This document shows positions 27,614 through 37,219 of a stretch of 64,000 bases of DNA, in pieces. This DNA is from Natroniella sulfidigena (lineage in GTDB: Bacteria; Bacillota; Halanaerobiia; Halobacteroidales; Halobacteroidaceae). Made by a program: the position numbers and the translations under genes. Under the pieces are notes generated by a model, which saw only the letters and a list, made by a program, of their open reading frames with translations, was not told the DNA's origin and ran no database searches. How positions within the stretch are numbered: the stretch's first letter is position 1; each line of letters opens with the position of its first letter. The stretch is taken from assembly GCF_023223645.1 (NCBI RefSeq), contig NZ_JALKBY010000009.1, positions 60,873 to 124,872 of the forward strand, written 5' to 3'.

Positions 27614-28912
27614 CTAAAAATAATTATTCTTTTCCTCAATAACCAAATCCATAATTACTCTAGCTAATTTATCAGGATTATGTCTGACCAAATTAGACTG
27701 GTTAATTACAGGTTCATGGATTACCTTTACTCCTTGCTCTTTCAATTTAGCCAGGTCTGCTTTCACAGGTTCTGCTCCTTCTTGAGCATATTTTTTAATC
27801 AATTTTCTGTCTACTTCTTCACTATTAGCTAATACATAATCAACAATCTGATCTCCTACATGATCATATAGTGCCTGCAGATGATCACTGGCTGTATAAT
27901 GATCTGTTTCACCAGGTTGAGTCATTACATTACAGACATATAATTTAGAAGCATCAGCCTTTTTAATTGCAGTCGTTAATTTTTTGACCAATAAATTAGG
28001 TAAAATACTAGTATACAAACTACCCGGCCCTAAAACAATCAAATCCGCGTCTTCGATAGCAGTTAATGCCTCAGGTAAAGGCTCACTATCAGCTGGTTCA
28101 ATAAAAACTTTTTCAATTTCACCTTTAACTTTAGGAATTTGAGATTCACCACTAATAATCTTACCATCTTTTAATTTAGCAGATAAGCGTAAATCCTCTA
28201 AAGTAGAAGGCAAAACCTGCCCTTTAATAGCCAATACCTTGCTTGACTCCTTGACCCCTTCTTCAAAATCCCCTAATACTTCAGACATAGTAGCTATGAA
28301 TAAGTTTCCAAAGCTATGCCCTTTTAATTCATCTCCTTTATTAAAGCGATACTGAAATAATTTTTCCATCAAAGGCTCTGTATCTGCCAAAGCAACCAAG
28401 CAATTTCTAATATCACCTGGCGGTAAGATCCCTAATTGTTCTCGTAAGGCTCCTGAACTTCCTCCATCATCAGCAACAGTTACAATAGCAGTAATATTAT
28501 TAGTAAATTTTTTTATCCCTCGTAACATGGTAGAAAGACCAGTCCCACCTCCAACAACAACTATCTTTGGCCCTTTTTTTAAGTATCTTTTTTGGTACAA
28601 TAACTCTACTAAATTATCCTCACTTTCAGGCACTACGGCTTCTAAAATAGAATCAATCATCTTTCTAGTTCCAAATAAAACTACCAAAACCCCTCCTAGA
28701 ATCAAACTAATTCCAATTGTTCTATGAACTAAGTCAGCTAAATCACCGACTAAATCACCTAAAAATTCAATTACTAAACTTTCAACTAGACTTAAAGCTT
28801 GAAAACTAACAACTACTGCCACTCCAACCCCAACCAAAACAATTCCAATTGCAATTACAAATAACCATCTTTTAAATTTTAAACCAGGATAAAACCACTT
28901 AAACTCTTTCAT
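27614..28912 (-). CDS. yvcK: YvcK/CofD-like gluconeogenesis factor
   Basis: 432 residues from ATG 28912 (AGGAG 8 bases upstream). Unlike Bacillus YvcK it has about 100 extra N-terminal residues with two membrane helices (about 13-35 and 63-84). The cytoplasmic Rossmann-like domain starts KIVVVGGGTGLSTMLRGIK and includes TVADDGGSSGALREQ and GPGSLYTSILPNLL. The family binds UDP-sugars and is needed for growth on gluconeogenic carbon and normal peptidoglycan. Membrane-anchored versions occur in other clostridia. Confidence 0.93.
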   Translation of the reverse strand: MKEFKWFYPGLKFKRWLFVIAIGIVLVGVGVAVVVSFQALSLVESLVIEFLGDLVGDLADLVHRTIGISLILGGVLVVLFGTRKMIDSILEAVVPESEDNLVELLYQKRYLKKGPKIVVVGGGTGLSTMLRGIKKFTNNITAIVTVADDGGSSGALREQLGILPPGDIRNCLVALADTEPLMEKLFQYRFNKGDELKGHSFGNLFIATMSEVLGDFEEGVKESSKVLAIKGQVLPSTLEDLRLSAKLKDGKIISGESQIPKVKGEIEKVFIEPADSEPLPEALTAIEDADLIVLGPGSLYTSILPNLLVKKLTTAIKKADASKLYVCNVMTQPGETDHYTASDHLQALYDHVGDQIVDYVLANSEEVDRKLIKKYAQEGAEPVKADLAKLKEQGVKVIHEPVINQSNLVRHNPDKLARVIMDLVIEEKNNYF

Positions 28913-28923
28913 CAACCACACTC

Positions 28924-29787
28924 CTATTTATCAGAATCACGATGCTCAATTAAGACGTTATATTCATTTTTTAATTCTTGATATAATTTCTCAGCTAAAG
29001 TAACTGAACGATGCTTACCTCCTGTACAACCTATAGCAATCATCAAATGGGACTTTCCTTCCTTAATATATTGAGGTATTAAAAATCTGATTAAATCAAA
29101 TAGTTTATATTTAAATTTTTGGGTAATTGGCCATTTTAATACATAATCCTGTACTCTTTTATCTTCTCCAGTTAACGGTCGTAATGAATCAACATAGTGC
29201 GGATTAGGCAAAAATCTAACATCAAACATTAAATCAGCATCCAATGGTACTCCATATTTAAAGCCAAAGGATAAGATTGATAAATTCAACTGCTTTTCAT
29301 TCTTTTTTTCAATAAAATCCTGTTGAATCTTCTTCTTAAGTTCCTTAGGGGTTAAGTTAGTTGTATTAATAATCTTATCAGCTTTCCCTCTTATTCTTTC
29401 TAGCTTTTCACGTTCTAAATTAATTGCTTCTAAAATCCTTCCTTGTCGGGCCAACGGATGACGCCTTCTGGTCTTCTTAAATCTATTAATCAAAGTTTCT
29501 GTCCCTGCTTCTAAAAATAAAACCCTATAATCAGCAATAATATTCTCTAATTTAGCCAATTCAGTAAATAAATTATCAAAAAAATCTCCACCTCTAACAT
29601 CAATTACTAAAGCTACTTTATTTATTTCTCCTTTAGACTGCCAACATAGCTCTGCAAATTTAGAGATCAAAGCAGGAGGTAGATTATCGACACAAAAAAA
29701 GCCAACATCTTCAAATATCTTAACCGTCTCTGATTTTCCTGCTCCAGACATTCCAGTAATAATTACAAAATCAAGCTTATTCTCCAT
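28924..29787 (-). CDS. rapZ: RapZ/YvcJ nucleotide-binding protein
   Basis: 287 residues. Walker A GMSGAGKSE (15-23) and Walker B-like LVIDVRGGD in the N-terminal kinase-like domain; the C-terminal domain carries FDVRFLPNPHYVDSLRPLTG and GCTGGKHRSV. The family binds nucleotides and, in enterobacteria, controls small RNAs for glucosamine-6-phosphate synthase. AAGGAGGGG precedes ATG 29787. Two bases separate its stop from the yvcK frame, so the genes are co-translated. Confidence 0.95.
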   Translation of the reverse strand: MENKLDFVIITGMSGAGKSETVKIFEDVGFFCVDNLPPALISKFAELCWQSKGEINKVALVIDVRGGDFFDNLFTELAKLENIIADYRVLFLEAGTETLINRFKKTRRRHPLARQGRILEAINLEREKLERIRGKADKIINTTNLTPKELKKKIQQDFIEKKNEKQLNLSILSFGFKYGVPLDADLMFDVRFLPNPHYVDSLRPLTGEDKRVQDYVLKWPITQKFKYKLFDLIRFLIPQYIKEGKSHLMIAIGCTGGKHRSVTLAEKLYQELKNEYNVLIEHRDSDK

Positions 29788-29798
29788 CTGTCCCCTCC

Positions 29799-29935
29799 TT
29801 ATTAATTAATAATTGACAATTGATAGTTGAATTAAATCTTATTAGTACAGTGCATAATTATAAAATATACAGAACATCTGTTTTTAATTAGAAAATGATC
29901 TTAATTGTCAATCGTAAATTGCTTTTATTCAACCT
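29799..29935. repeat. Interspersed repeat family D (AATTGACAATTGATAGTTGAAT type)
   Basis: TAATTGACAATTGATAGTTG and, about 90 bases on, the inverted AATTGTCAATCGTAAATTG. Similar degenerate units occur near 15247, 34195, 48884 and 63885. Confidence 0.5.
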
Positions 29936-30019
29936 TAAGCTTAATTATACCACTACTGTCCCGATTAATAAACTAACAACTTATATCTGTCATTTTAGTA
30001 ATATTAATTTATTTCTATT

Positions 30020-30751
30020 TTAAACAACATTAATAATATCTTCCACACTCAAACCAGCACTTTTAGCTACTTGTAAAGCTGGTTTTACTTCTCCTACATC
30101 AACTGGCTTATGAGCATCACTACCTAAACTGAATTTTACATTTTCACTAACTGCAACCTTTACAAATTCTTCAGTTAAATAGCCATGACTGGCATTTATC
30201 TCTAAAGCTGTATCCCTTTTAGCTGCTTCCCGGGCCAACCTTTGAGTATCAATATTGATCCGATAACCTGGATGAGTGATAATATCGATTTTATAATTCT
30301 GGATAGCATTAACTAAAGCTTCCGTATTCTTCTTCCTTATCTCCTTCGATTTTAACTTTAACTTATCAACAATTACATTATTAAAGATAATCCCTACTCC
30401 ATCTTGCCAACTTACTGGCTTGATCGGTAAGTGTAACCCTACTAATACAACATCCAATTCTTCTAAAATAAACCGTGGTAGATCTAACTTTCCATCTAAA
30501 CTGATCACATTTGCTTCTACTCCAGCTAATACCTTAATTTCCGGATATAACTGATCATACTTATCCACTTCTTTTTTTATCTCTAAGAAGGTAGCAGCAT
30601 CCCTGACTCCAAAACCATAACAAGCTGGCCCGTGATCAGAGATGGCTATTCTTTCTAATCCTTTAGCAATTGCTACCTCTATATTCTCCCTAATTGTTCC
30701 TTTACCGTGGCTATAGAGAGTATGAGTATGATAATCTGCATTCAGTCGCAT
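30020..30751 (-). CDS. PHP-domain phosphoesterase
   Basis: 243 residues from ATG 30751 (GAGGTG upstream). Metal ligands of the PHP fold are visible: ADYHTHTLYSHG, AISDHGPACYGFG, GVEANVIS, THPGYRI and SLGSDAHKP. Such enzymes (YcdX-like) hydrolyse phosphate esters, with histidinol-phosphatase and 3'-phosphoadenosine-type activities known in relatives; the substrate here cannot be told. It lies 37 bases downstream of a paralogue. Confidence 0.88.
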   Translation of the reverse strand: MRLNADYHTHTLYSHGKGTIRENIEVAIAKGLERIAISDHGPACYGFGVRDAATFLEIKKEVDKYDQLYPEIKVLAGVEANVISLDGKLDLPRFILEELDVVLVGLHLPIKPVSWQDGVGIIFNNVIVDKLKLKSKEIRKKNTEALVNAIQNYKIDIITHPGYRINIDTQRLAREAAKRDTALEINASHGYLTEEFVKVAVSENVKFSLGSDAHKPVDVGEVKPALQVAKSAGLSVEDIINVV

Positions 30752-30796
30752 CAATTTCACCTCAATAGTATTCTATCCCATATTATTAAATAAATA

Positions 30797-31540
30797 CTAA
30801 TCAACCTCTAGTAACTCCTCTTTCACTTCCCGTTTAGTAGCAATAAAGTCAAGCACTTGCTGTACAGAACTATTCAAGATATCATCTGCACCCAATCCTG
30901 CCTTCTCAACTAATTCTAATGCTAAATCAAACTTACCGACCTGCTTACAATAATGAGCATCAGTTCCTAACGAAACCTTAACTTCCATCTCCTTAGCTTC
31001 TTTAGCAATCTCTAAACATCTTTCCTTACTCCCTGGCCGACTATAATAAGAACTATTATTTATCTCTAATAGAGTCTGTTCTTTTTTAGCTACTTCCAAT
31101 ACCTTGCTAATCTCAACTTCATACTCTGGATTACCAGGATGGACTATAATATCTACCAGAGGATTCTGTATTGCATTGATCATCGCTGCAGTATTTTCTT
31201 CTTTACTACGAGGATTATAACCAGCTCCAACATGAAAACCAGCTAATACAAGATCCAAATTAGCCAATACTTCAACCGGTAAATCCAATTGGCCTAAACC
31301 ATCAAACACATTAGCTTCTACCCCTTTAATGATCCTAACACCATCTATTGTTTCAGGAAGAACCCGCAGATTACCAAAATGATAAAGATGAGGCCCTCCA
31401 GGCATATTTGGCCCGTGGTCTGTAATAGCTAATATCTCAATCCCATTCTCTTTCGCCCCTGCTGCCATTTCATTCACAGTAGAATAAGCATGACCACTAG
31501 CAATCGTATGAGTATGTAAATCCGCTACTAAATTGATCAT
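30797..31540 (-). CDS. PHP-domain phosphoesterase (paralogue)
   Basis: 247 residues. PHP metal-binding motifs: ADLHTHTIASGHAYS, AITDHGPNMPGGPH, GVEANVFD, VHPGNPEYE and SLGTDAHYCKQ, the trinuclear-site pattern of YcdX-type phosphatases. About a third identical by eye to the downstream PHP gene, indicating an old duplication. ATG 31540 follows a GGGGGAAAAGAG site. The substrate is unknown. Co-oriented with a PTS IIC-like membrane gene 18 bases upstream. Confidence 0.88.
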   Translation of the reverse strand: MINLVADLHTHTIASGHAYSTVNEMAAGAKENGIEILAITDHGPNMPGGPHLYHFGNLRVLPETIDGVRIIKGVEANVFDGLGQLDLPVEVLANLDLVLAGFHVGAGYNPRSKEENTAAMINAIQNPLVDIIVHPGNPEYEVEISKVLEVAKKEQTLLEINNSSYYSRPGSKERCLEIAKEAKEMEVKVSLGTDAHYCKQVGKFDLALELVEKAGLGADDILNSSVQQVLDFIATKREVKEELLEVD

Positions 31541-31558
31541 CTCTTTTCCCCCTTCATC

Positions 31559-32470
31559 TTAAATAAAGATACCCAATCTTGTTCCAATAATACCTATTAA
31601 TACTAAAATAAAATAACCTTCAATTCCTGTTAATTTAAATAGCCTTAACACAGCAAAAATTGCTAATAAGGCTTCTGCCCAGAGTATATGTTTTAAAGTA
31701 CTTGTAATATATACACTACTAAAATTTAAAATTAACGGAGTAGCTATTATAACTAAGCCAATCAAGACAAACCTAAAATAATTCTTAAGCTCTAAAATAT
31801 TGGTTCTATCCCACAGATAATATAAACCATACCACAAGATTGGAAAGAAGAACAATCCCCAATAATAGTTATTATACACTAAGACAGATGCAATTATAGC
31901 AGCTAAAGCATAAGAATAATACCAGACGTTATCTCTATTAAAGAGAGGCTTAATTCCTTGAATTAAGAAGATAGCTAGTCCAATAACTGGAAATAATCCA
32001 GCAGTAATCGATAACTCAGCCAAAAATTGAACTGGAGTTAAGCCTAATAATTGTTGAATCAATGGCACACTAAATAATACCAATAAATTAAAGACTAGAA
32101 GAGGTAAAAGAAAATATTTATTGCCTTCTAAAAAATCAAAGACTTCTTGAAAAGCAAATGATAAAATTAAAACTAAACTCAAATTTAGGATCAAACTTAT
32201 ATTTCCTGTCAAAATAGTTAAAGCCACAGTCAATAAGCTAGCCAATAAACCATATTTAAAACCAGCAGTATACTCAACTAAATTACTACCCCAAATCAAC
32301 TCTGCTATAACGCCAATAGTAACCCCTGTACTAAACCCTTCACTTCCCAACATGCTACCCAACAAAGGGGCCAACACAATCGGATGAAATAAGACCTTTA
32401 CTCTAAAATCAACTTGCCGTCTAATATAAACTGCTCCTGTAATCACTACAGCCAATATTAAATTGAATAT
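31559..32470 (-). CDS. PTS mannose/sorbose IIC-like membrane protein (probable ATA start)
   Basis: About 303 residues with nine or ten hydrophobic helices. The N-terminal third resembles EIIC of the mannose/sorbose family: FHPIVLAPLLGSMLGSEGFS followed by TGVTIGVIAELIWG. The rest is divergent and no IIA, IIB or IID partner is nearby, so it may be a non-PTS relative. The TTG at 32455 is 24 bases from the only ribosome-binding site (AAAGGAG); an in-frame ATA at 32470 sits 9 bases from it and gives a normal family N-terminus, so I place the start there. Confidence 0.6.
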   Translation of the reverse strand: MFNLILAVVITGAVYIRRQVDFRVKVLFHPIVLAPLLGSMLGSEGFSTGVTIGVIAELIWGSNLVEYTAGFKYGLLASLLTVALTILTGNISLILNLSLVLILSFAFQEVFDFLEGNKYFLLPLLVFNLLVLFSVPLIQQLLGLTPVQFLAELSITAGLFPVIGLAIFLIQGIKPLFNRDNVWYYSYALAAIIASVLVYNNYYWGLFFFPILWYGLYYLWDRTNILELKNYFRFVLIGLVIIATPLILNFSSVYITSTLKHILWAEALLAIFAVLRLFKLTGIEGYFILVLIGIIGTRLGIFI

Positions 32471-32648
32471 TCTTAATCACTCCTTTACTATATAAGTTGA
32501 ATTTAAATTTTTCACTGAAACCATTCACTCTTAAAAGAACTTAGGTTAAGTAAATTGAAAAAAATCATTAATTCAATTTATATATTTATTTCGCCTAATT
32601 ATTGTTTCCATATTTTAGGTATATTCTCCTTCTTTTAAAATTAAATTG

Positions 32649-32911
32649 TATTGATATAAAGTGGCACTTTGCCACTTTATATCAGTTAACAGTGAACAGT
32701 TGACGGTTGACAGTGGATAGAAAAAAACTAAGAGCTAATTTTTTCATCACGAAGGGTTTAAAGAACCCGAAGGAAAACGTAAACTCAAAACCACTCTAAC
32801 CCCTTAAACATAAGACTTTTCAAAGGTCTTAAGATCTTAATTTTTTAAGATTTTGACCTTCAACTGTAAACTGTAAACCGTAAACTGTCAACTCAATATT
32901 GTGCCACAATA
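32649..32911. repeat. Interspersed repeat family A, copy 3 (with inner palindrome)
   Basis: Same head palindrome and arms as copy 2, but the centre carries about 50 extra bases with ACGAAGGGTT-TAAAG-AACCCGAAGG at about 32750-32775. The tail ends in AATATTGTGCCACAATA. Confidence 0.8.
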
Positions 32912-32917
32912 ATCAAA

Positions 32918-32947
32918 AAAGAGAGATATAAAATCTCCCTTTTAAAA
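32918..32947 (-). terminator. Intrinsic terminator after the glycosyltransferase gene
   Basis: Minus strand AAAAGGGAGA-TTTTATA-TCTCTCTTTTTT, about 20 bases after the stop at 32968. Confidence 0.7.
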
Positions 32948-32967
32948 AATTATATTCACTTAAAGGA

Positions 32968-34170
32968 TCACATCACAATCTCTTCTTCATCCCAATCACT
33001 GGTTTCATACTCTGATAAAACATCTCGATAGACCTCTACAGTCTGCTCAGCAATGTTGGCCCAGTGATAATCATTTTTTGCTTCTTGGTAAGCATTAGCA
33101 ACCATCTCTTTAGTCAATTTCTCATCATATAAGGTCTTAAGTATATTTGATGCTAAAGAATGGCTATCATCTGGATAAGTCTTCAATCCATTCCGACGAT
33201 GATCAACTATCTCACCTAGTCCACCAACATCTGAAACCACCAGTGGAGTCTTAGTAATCATTGCTTCTAGAGCAACAATCCCAAATGGCTCATACAGACT
33301 AGGAAAGACAGCTACATCTGCTATTTGATAAAGAGAGTTTCTTAATTTTTCTCGAGCATAACCGGTAAAATAGACATGCTGAGCAATTCCTAACCTTCTA
33401 GCTTTAGCTTTCAAATCATCCTCTTTGGGCCCATTTCCAGCAATGATAAATTTAGTTTGTGGGTTATATTTTAAGATTTCTGGTACAGCATCTAATAAAA
33501 CTTGTACTCCTTTTTCTTGAACCAATCTACCAATAAAGAAGACAATATCCTCATTGGGATGAGCAAAGTTGGCCCTAAAATCATCATTATATTGAGAAGA
33601 AAAATTCTCTTCCTTAACACCATTTCTAATCACTTTCACCTTATCTTGTGGTAGAGAAAAATGTCCCGTTACCTCACCTTTCATATAATCACTACAACAG
33701 ATTACCTTCCAAGCTTCATAAGTTGTCCACCATTCAATATCATTGATATACTTTTGCTCTTCATTGTGAATTCCATGATTTCTACCAATTTCAGTAGCAT
33801 GAATAGTCGTTACTAAAGGCAATGCGTAAGTATGCTTTAAAGTTTGACTAGCAAAAGTTACTAACCAATCATGGCTATGAACTAGATCGATTTGATTACT
33901 ATTGATAACCGAAATTGCTTTTTCTAGTAATTTATAGTTGAGCAACATCACCCAAGAAGAAAAATCTGGTGTAGAAATCTTAGGGGTATAGACTCGATAA
34001 ATATGCAAGCCATCTTTCTTTTCATAATCTGGTGTATCCTCTGTCCCTTGTGTTACAAGATAAACCTCAATTCCTTGTTTAGCTAATTCGGGTAATAAAT
34101 CATATAAATGACTGGCTAATCCTCCCATGCTATATGGTGGATATTCCCAAGATAAGACTAGTATTTTCAT
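32968..34170 (-). CDS. Glycosyltransferase family 4 (glycogen/alpha-glucan synthase-like)
   Basis: 400 residues, GT-B fold. N-terminal MKILVLSWEYPPYSMGGLAS is the glycogen-synthase-like glycine loop; VHSHDWLVTFASQTLK, FIGRLVQEKGVQVLLDAVPE and the C-terminal acceptor motif ADVAVFPSLYEPFGIVALEA (E-x7-E) mark family GT4. It is divergent from a GH57 gene, a pairing typical of alpha-1,4-glucan or glucan-containing polymer synthesis in anaerobes. It probably transfers glucose from a nucleotide sugar; the exact donor is not determined. Confidence 0.88.
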   Translation of the reverse strand: MKILVLSWEYPPYSMGGLASHLYDLLPELAKQGIEVYLVTQGTEDTPDYEKKDGLHIYRVYTPKISTPDFSSWVMLLNYKLLEKAISVINSNQIDLVHSHDWLVTFASQTLKHTYALPLVTTIHATEIGRNHGIHNEEQKYINDIEWWTTYEAWKVICCSDYMKGEVTGHFSLPQDKVKVIRNGVKEENFSSQYNDDFRANFAHPNEDIVFFIGRLVQEKGVQVLLDAVPEILKYNPQTKFIIAGNGPKEDDLKAKARRLGIAQHVYFTGYAREKLRNSLYQIADVAVFPSLYEPFGIVALEAMITKTPLVVSDVGGLGEIVDHRRNGLKTYPDDSHSLASNILKTLYDEKLTKEMVANAYQEAKNDYHWANIAEQTVEVYRDVLSEYETSDWDEEEIVM

Positions 34171-34374
34171 TACTTTCTTTTCCTCCCTTTAAATTGTCAC
34201 GATTCACAATTAAAAATTAATAGTTCAACTAAATTGCATGTTGTTTAACTCGATTTGATCTCTAATTATAAATTTACCCACTTTCCTTTTTTTATTCATC
34301 CTAAAATGAATATCTTAACTTTAAATTTAGCATATTAATAAAAGTAATCCTTATAATTGTCAGGAGGTGAACCA

Positions 34375-35991
34375 ATGAAAAAGAATGGATTACTATCTAT
34401 AATTTTACACGCTCATTTACCTTACGTCCGACATCCAGAGGATAAACATGTCTTAGAGGAAGAATGGCTTCATGAAGCAATAACTGAAACTTATATTCCT
34501 TTAATCAAAGTCTTTTCAAATTTGATTAAAGATGGAGTAAACTTCAATCTGACTCTTTCACTATCTCCAACTTTGATCTCGATGCTGACAGATGATTTAC
34601 TTCAAAAGCGTTATCTAGATTATTTAGATAACTTAATCGAGCTCAGTAATAAGGAGTTAGAGCGAACTAAAAATGATCCTGAATTTCATCATTTAGCCCA
34701 CATGTATCAGCAAAATTTTTTAGATGCTAAAAGAATTTTTCAAGCCTATGATGGTAATTTAGTTACTGCCTTCAAGAATTTTCAAGACCTTGGAGTATTA
34801 GAAATAATCACGTGTTCTGCTACTCATGGCTATCTACCTCTAATGAAATTATATCCTGAAGCTGTTAGAGCTCAAATTAAGCTTGGCATCAAGACCTATC
34901 AACAACATTTTGATTGCCAACCAGCAGGAATTTGGATTCCTGAATGTGGTTATTATCCTGGGCAAGACCAGTTTTTATGGGATGAAGGGCTTCGTTACTT
35001 CTTTACTGACAGCCATGGGATCTTAAATTCAAACCCTAAACCACACTATGCTAACTTCGCTCCTATTTATTGCCCTTCTGGAGTAGCAGCTTTTGGTAGA
35101 GATTTAGAATCTTCAAAGCAGGTTTGGAGTGCTACAGAAGGCTATCCAGGGGATCATGATTATCGTGAATTCTATCGTGATATTGGTTATGATCTAGACT
35201 ATGATTATATTAAACCACATCTTCATCCGGAAGGATTTAGAAAACAGACCGGTATTAAGTATTATAGAATTACTGGTGAGGGCAGTCATAAACAAGTTTA
35301 TAAACCTCGCTGGGCCAAAGAGAAAGCTGCTATTCACGCTGGAAACTTCCTTTTCAACCGTCAAGTTCAAGCAGAATATCTAAATCAACAGATGGATCGA
35401 ACTCCAATCATTATTTCACCTTACGATGCAGAATTATTTGGACATTGGTGGTATGAAGGGCCAACGTGGTTAGAATTTTTAATTAGAAAGATAGCTTATG
35501 ATCAAGAAGAGATTAAATTAATTACACCTAGTCAATATCTAGACAGATATCCAATCAATCAAGTGGCAACTCCTTCTCAATCAAGTTGGGGAGCTGAAGG
35601 TTACAATCAAGTCTGGCTAAATCGAACCAATGACTGGATTTATCCTAAACTCCATCGCATTACTGAGCAGATGATCAATCTGGCTAACAGAGTAACTAAC
35701 CCTGAACAGTTAGAAAAAAGAGCTCTAAATCAACTTGCTAGAGAATTGCTATTGGCCCAAAGTAGTGATTGGGCATTTATTTTAAAAACGGATACAATGA
35801 CAGAGTATGCTAATAGACGGCTTAACCAACACTTTAAAAACTTTGAAAAGCTTTATAAGCAAATCCAACAAAATAAAATTGATCAAAATTATTTAAATCA
35901 ATTAGAGAGTAAAAACAACTTATTCTCCAAGCTAGATTATCAAATTTACCAAAGTAATAAAAATGCTAATTATAAAGAGGTGAGTATCTAA
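34375..35991 (+). CDS. GH57 / DUF1957 1,4-alpha-glucan branching-type protein
   Basis: 538 residues from ATG 34375 (AGGAGGTG upstream; a TTG at 34357 precedes that site). The N-terminal GH57 barrel begins LSIILHAHLPYVRHPEDKHV; the nucleophile region GIWIPECGYYPGQ and acid/base region SPYDAELFGHWWYEGPTWL are the GH57 catalytic blocks. A C-terminal DUF1957 helical domain contains SSWGAEGYNQVW and SSDWAFILKT. Such enzymes make alpha-1,6 branches. Its stop overlaps the ATG of the DUF4912 gene, so they are translationally coupled. Confidence 0.92.
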   Translation: MKKNGLLSIILHAHLPYVRHPEDKHVLEEEWLHEAITETYIPLIKVFSNLIKDGVNFNLTLSLSPTLISMLTDDLLQKRYLDYLDNLIELSNKELERTKNDPEFHHLAHMYQQNFLDAKRIFQAYDGNLVTAFKNFQDLGVLEIITCSATHGYLPLMKLYPEAVRAQIKLGIKTYQQHFDCQPAGIWIPECGYYPGQDQFLWDEGLRYFFTDSHGILNSNPKPHYANFAPIYCPSGVAAFGRDLESSKQVWSATEGYPGDHDYREFYRDIGYDLDYDYIKPHLHPEGFRKQTGIKYYRITGEGSHKQVYKPRWAKEKAAIHAGNFLFNRQVQAEYLNQQMDRTPIIISPYDAELFGHWWYEGPTWLEFLIRKIAYDQEEIKLITPSQYLDRYPINQVATPSQSSWGAEGYNQVWLNRTNDWIYPKLHRITEQMINLANRVTNPEQLEKRALNQLARELLLAQSSDWAFILKTDTMTEYANRRLNQHFKNFEKLYKQIQQNKIDQNYLNQLESKNNLFSKLDYQIYQSNKNANYKEVSI

Positions 35992-36764
35992 TGTTACTAT
36001 TAATTTATTCTTTGATTGCTGTCTTAGTCAGTGGCGTCATCTTTTACTTTCTGTGGCTTGATAGAGATGACCCTGGAGTTAAATCTGAGACTAACCAACA
36101 TGAAGACAAAGCAGAACCAGACTTGAATAAGTTAAATTATGAACTAGAAGCTGGAGAAGAATTAACTCAATTTGATTCAGATCCTGAATTTGATAATAAT
36201 CTATTAGTCAGTAACTACTGGAAACACGGTATTAATCACCAAACAGAAAATCTTATTAGTATCCCTCATGATGCTTATATAAATATCCCTGCCCTTTCTG
36301 AAGAGCTATTAGATGATCTGAGGGATAATGTTTGTGATAATAAGCTAGCCCTACTAACCCAATCTCCCACTTCAATTCATGCTTATTGGGATGCATCATG
36401 CTTAGAGCTAGAAGAAGGACAACCAACACTTAGAGTTTATGATCTTACAGCAGGAGAAGTTGATAATTACTTCGATATAGAAATCTCACCTACTACTGAT
36501 AATTGGTATATCGAAGTACCACATGCTAATCATGAATATTATGCAGAAATTGGCTTATTAACAGAGAACCAGTTATTTATCACTCTGGCAAAATCAAATC
36601 CAGTCTTAACTCCTACTGATCAACCTGAATTTGAATATGGTGATTTATGGATGAAAGTTGTCGATCAAGAAAAAGAATATGTCCCTTACCAACCAGATGC
36701 CTCTTTAGAATCTGAACATGAAATTTCAAATACTTCCTCCTCTACACTGTTTAAAAAGAATTAA
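35991..36764 (+). CDS. DUF4912 protein with N-terminal membrane anchor
   Basis: 257 residues. One membrane helix (residues 1-22) and an acidic linker are followed by a DUF4912 domain: LALLTQSPTSIHAYWDA, LRVYDLT, WYIEVPHANHEYYAEIGL and a final FEYGDLWMKV. DUF4912 has a carbohydrate-module-like beta-sandwich and usually accompanies GH57/GT4 genes in anaerobes; I infer that it binds the glucan or anchors the enzymes at the membrane. GAGGTGAG precedes ATG 35991. Confidence 0.8.
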   Translation: MLLLIYSLIAVLVSGVIFYFLWLDRDDPGVKSETNQHEDKAEPDLNKLNYELEAGEELTQFDSDPEFDNNLLVSNYWKHGINHQTENLISIPHDAYINIPALSEELLDDLRDNVCDNKLALLTQSPTSIHAYWDASCLELEEGQPTLRVYDLTAGEVDNYFDIEISPTTDNWYIEVPHANHEYYAEIGLLTENQLFITLAKSNPVLTPTDQPEFEYGDLWMKVVDQEKEYVPYQPDASLESEHEISNTSSSTLFKKN

Positions 36765-36788
36765 TTTTTATTAACAGCATAAAAAAAT

Positions 36789-36822
36789 AAAGAGCCTTCA
36801 GTTAACTGAAGGCTCTTTATCT
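36789..36822. terminator. Bidirectional terminator
   Basis: Perfect palindrome AGAGCCTTCAGTT/AACTGAAGGCTCT at 36791-36816 with A-rich and T-rich flanks, placed between convergent genes (DUF4912 plus, CBM25 minus). Confidence 0.85.
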
Positions 36823-36825
36823 AAT

Positions 36826-37143
36826 TTAACTATATTGTTGGCCATTATGCACTTCAAAACTCCAATTATGTCCACCATTATTATCCCAATTTTCTGCTGA
36901 ATCCTTAAAACAAAAATTTAACCGCTCAGTAGTATTTACTCTTAGTTGAGCAGTCCATTCTCCTTGAGGACTAGGTTCCATTTTAATATTTGTTATTTCA
37001 CGCCACTTGTCATTATAACCAACCCCAGCATGTAAATAAACTTCCTCTGCTCCTTCATCTGCCAACAATCCCTTATAGTTAACTGTTACTTTCTCTCCAG
37101 CACTAATTGGTGTTGGATTTACTACCACTTCTGAATGCTCCAA
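36826..37143 (-). CDS. CBM25-type starch-binding protein
   Basis: 105 residues forming one beta-sandwich module: VNPTPISAGEKVTVNYKGLL, VYLHAGVGYNDKWREI, GEWTAQLRV, RLNFCFKDSAENWDNNGGHN and W. This is the CBM25/26 starch-binding pattern with the aromatic residues in place. There is no signal peptide, so it probably acts in the cytoplasm on storage alpha-glucan. It is next to the GH57/GT4/DUF4912 genes, which supports a glycogen-like polymer role. Confidence 0.8.
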   Translation of the reverse strand: MEHSEVVVNPTPISAGEKVTVNYKGLLADEGAEEVYLHAGVGYNDKWREITNIKMEPSPQGEWTAQLRVNTTERLNFCFKDSAENWDNNGGHNWSFEVHNGQQYS

Positions 37144-37219
37144 CTTAACACCCTCCTTAAATAGTGTTTACCTATAGTATTTACTACAGCCTCTATCTTA
37201 TAATAAACAATTTTTGTCA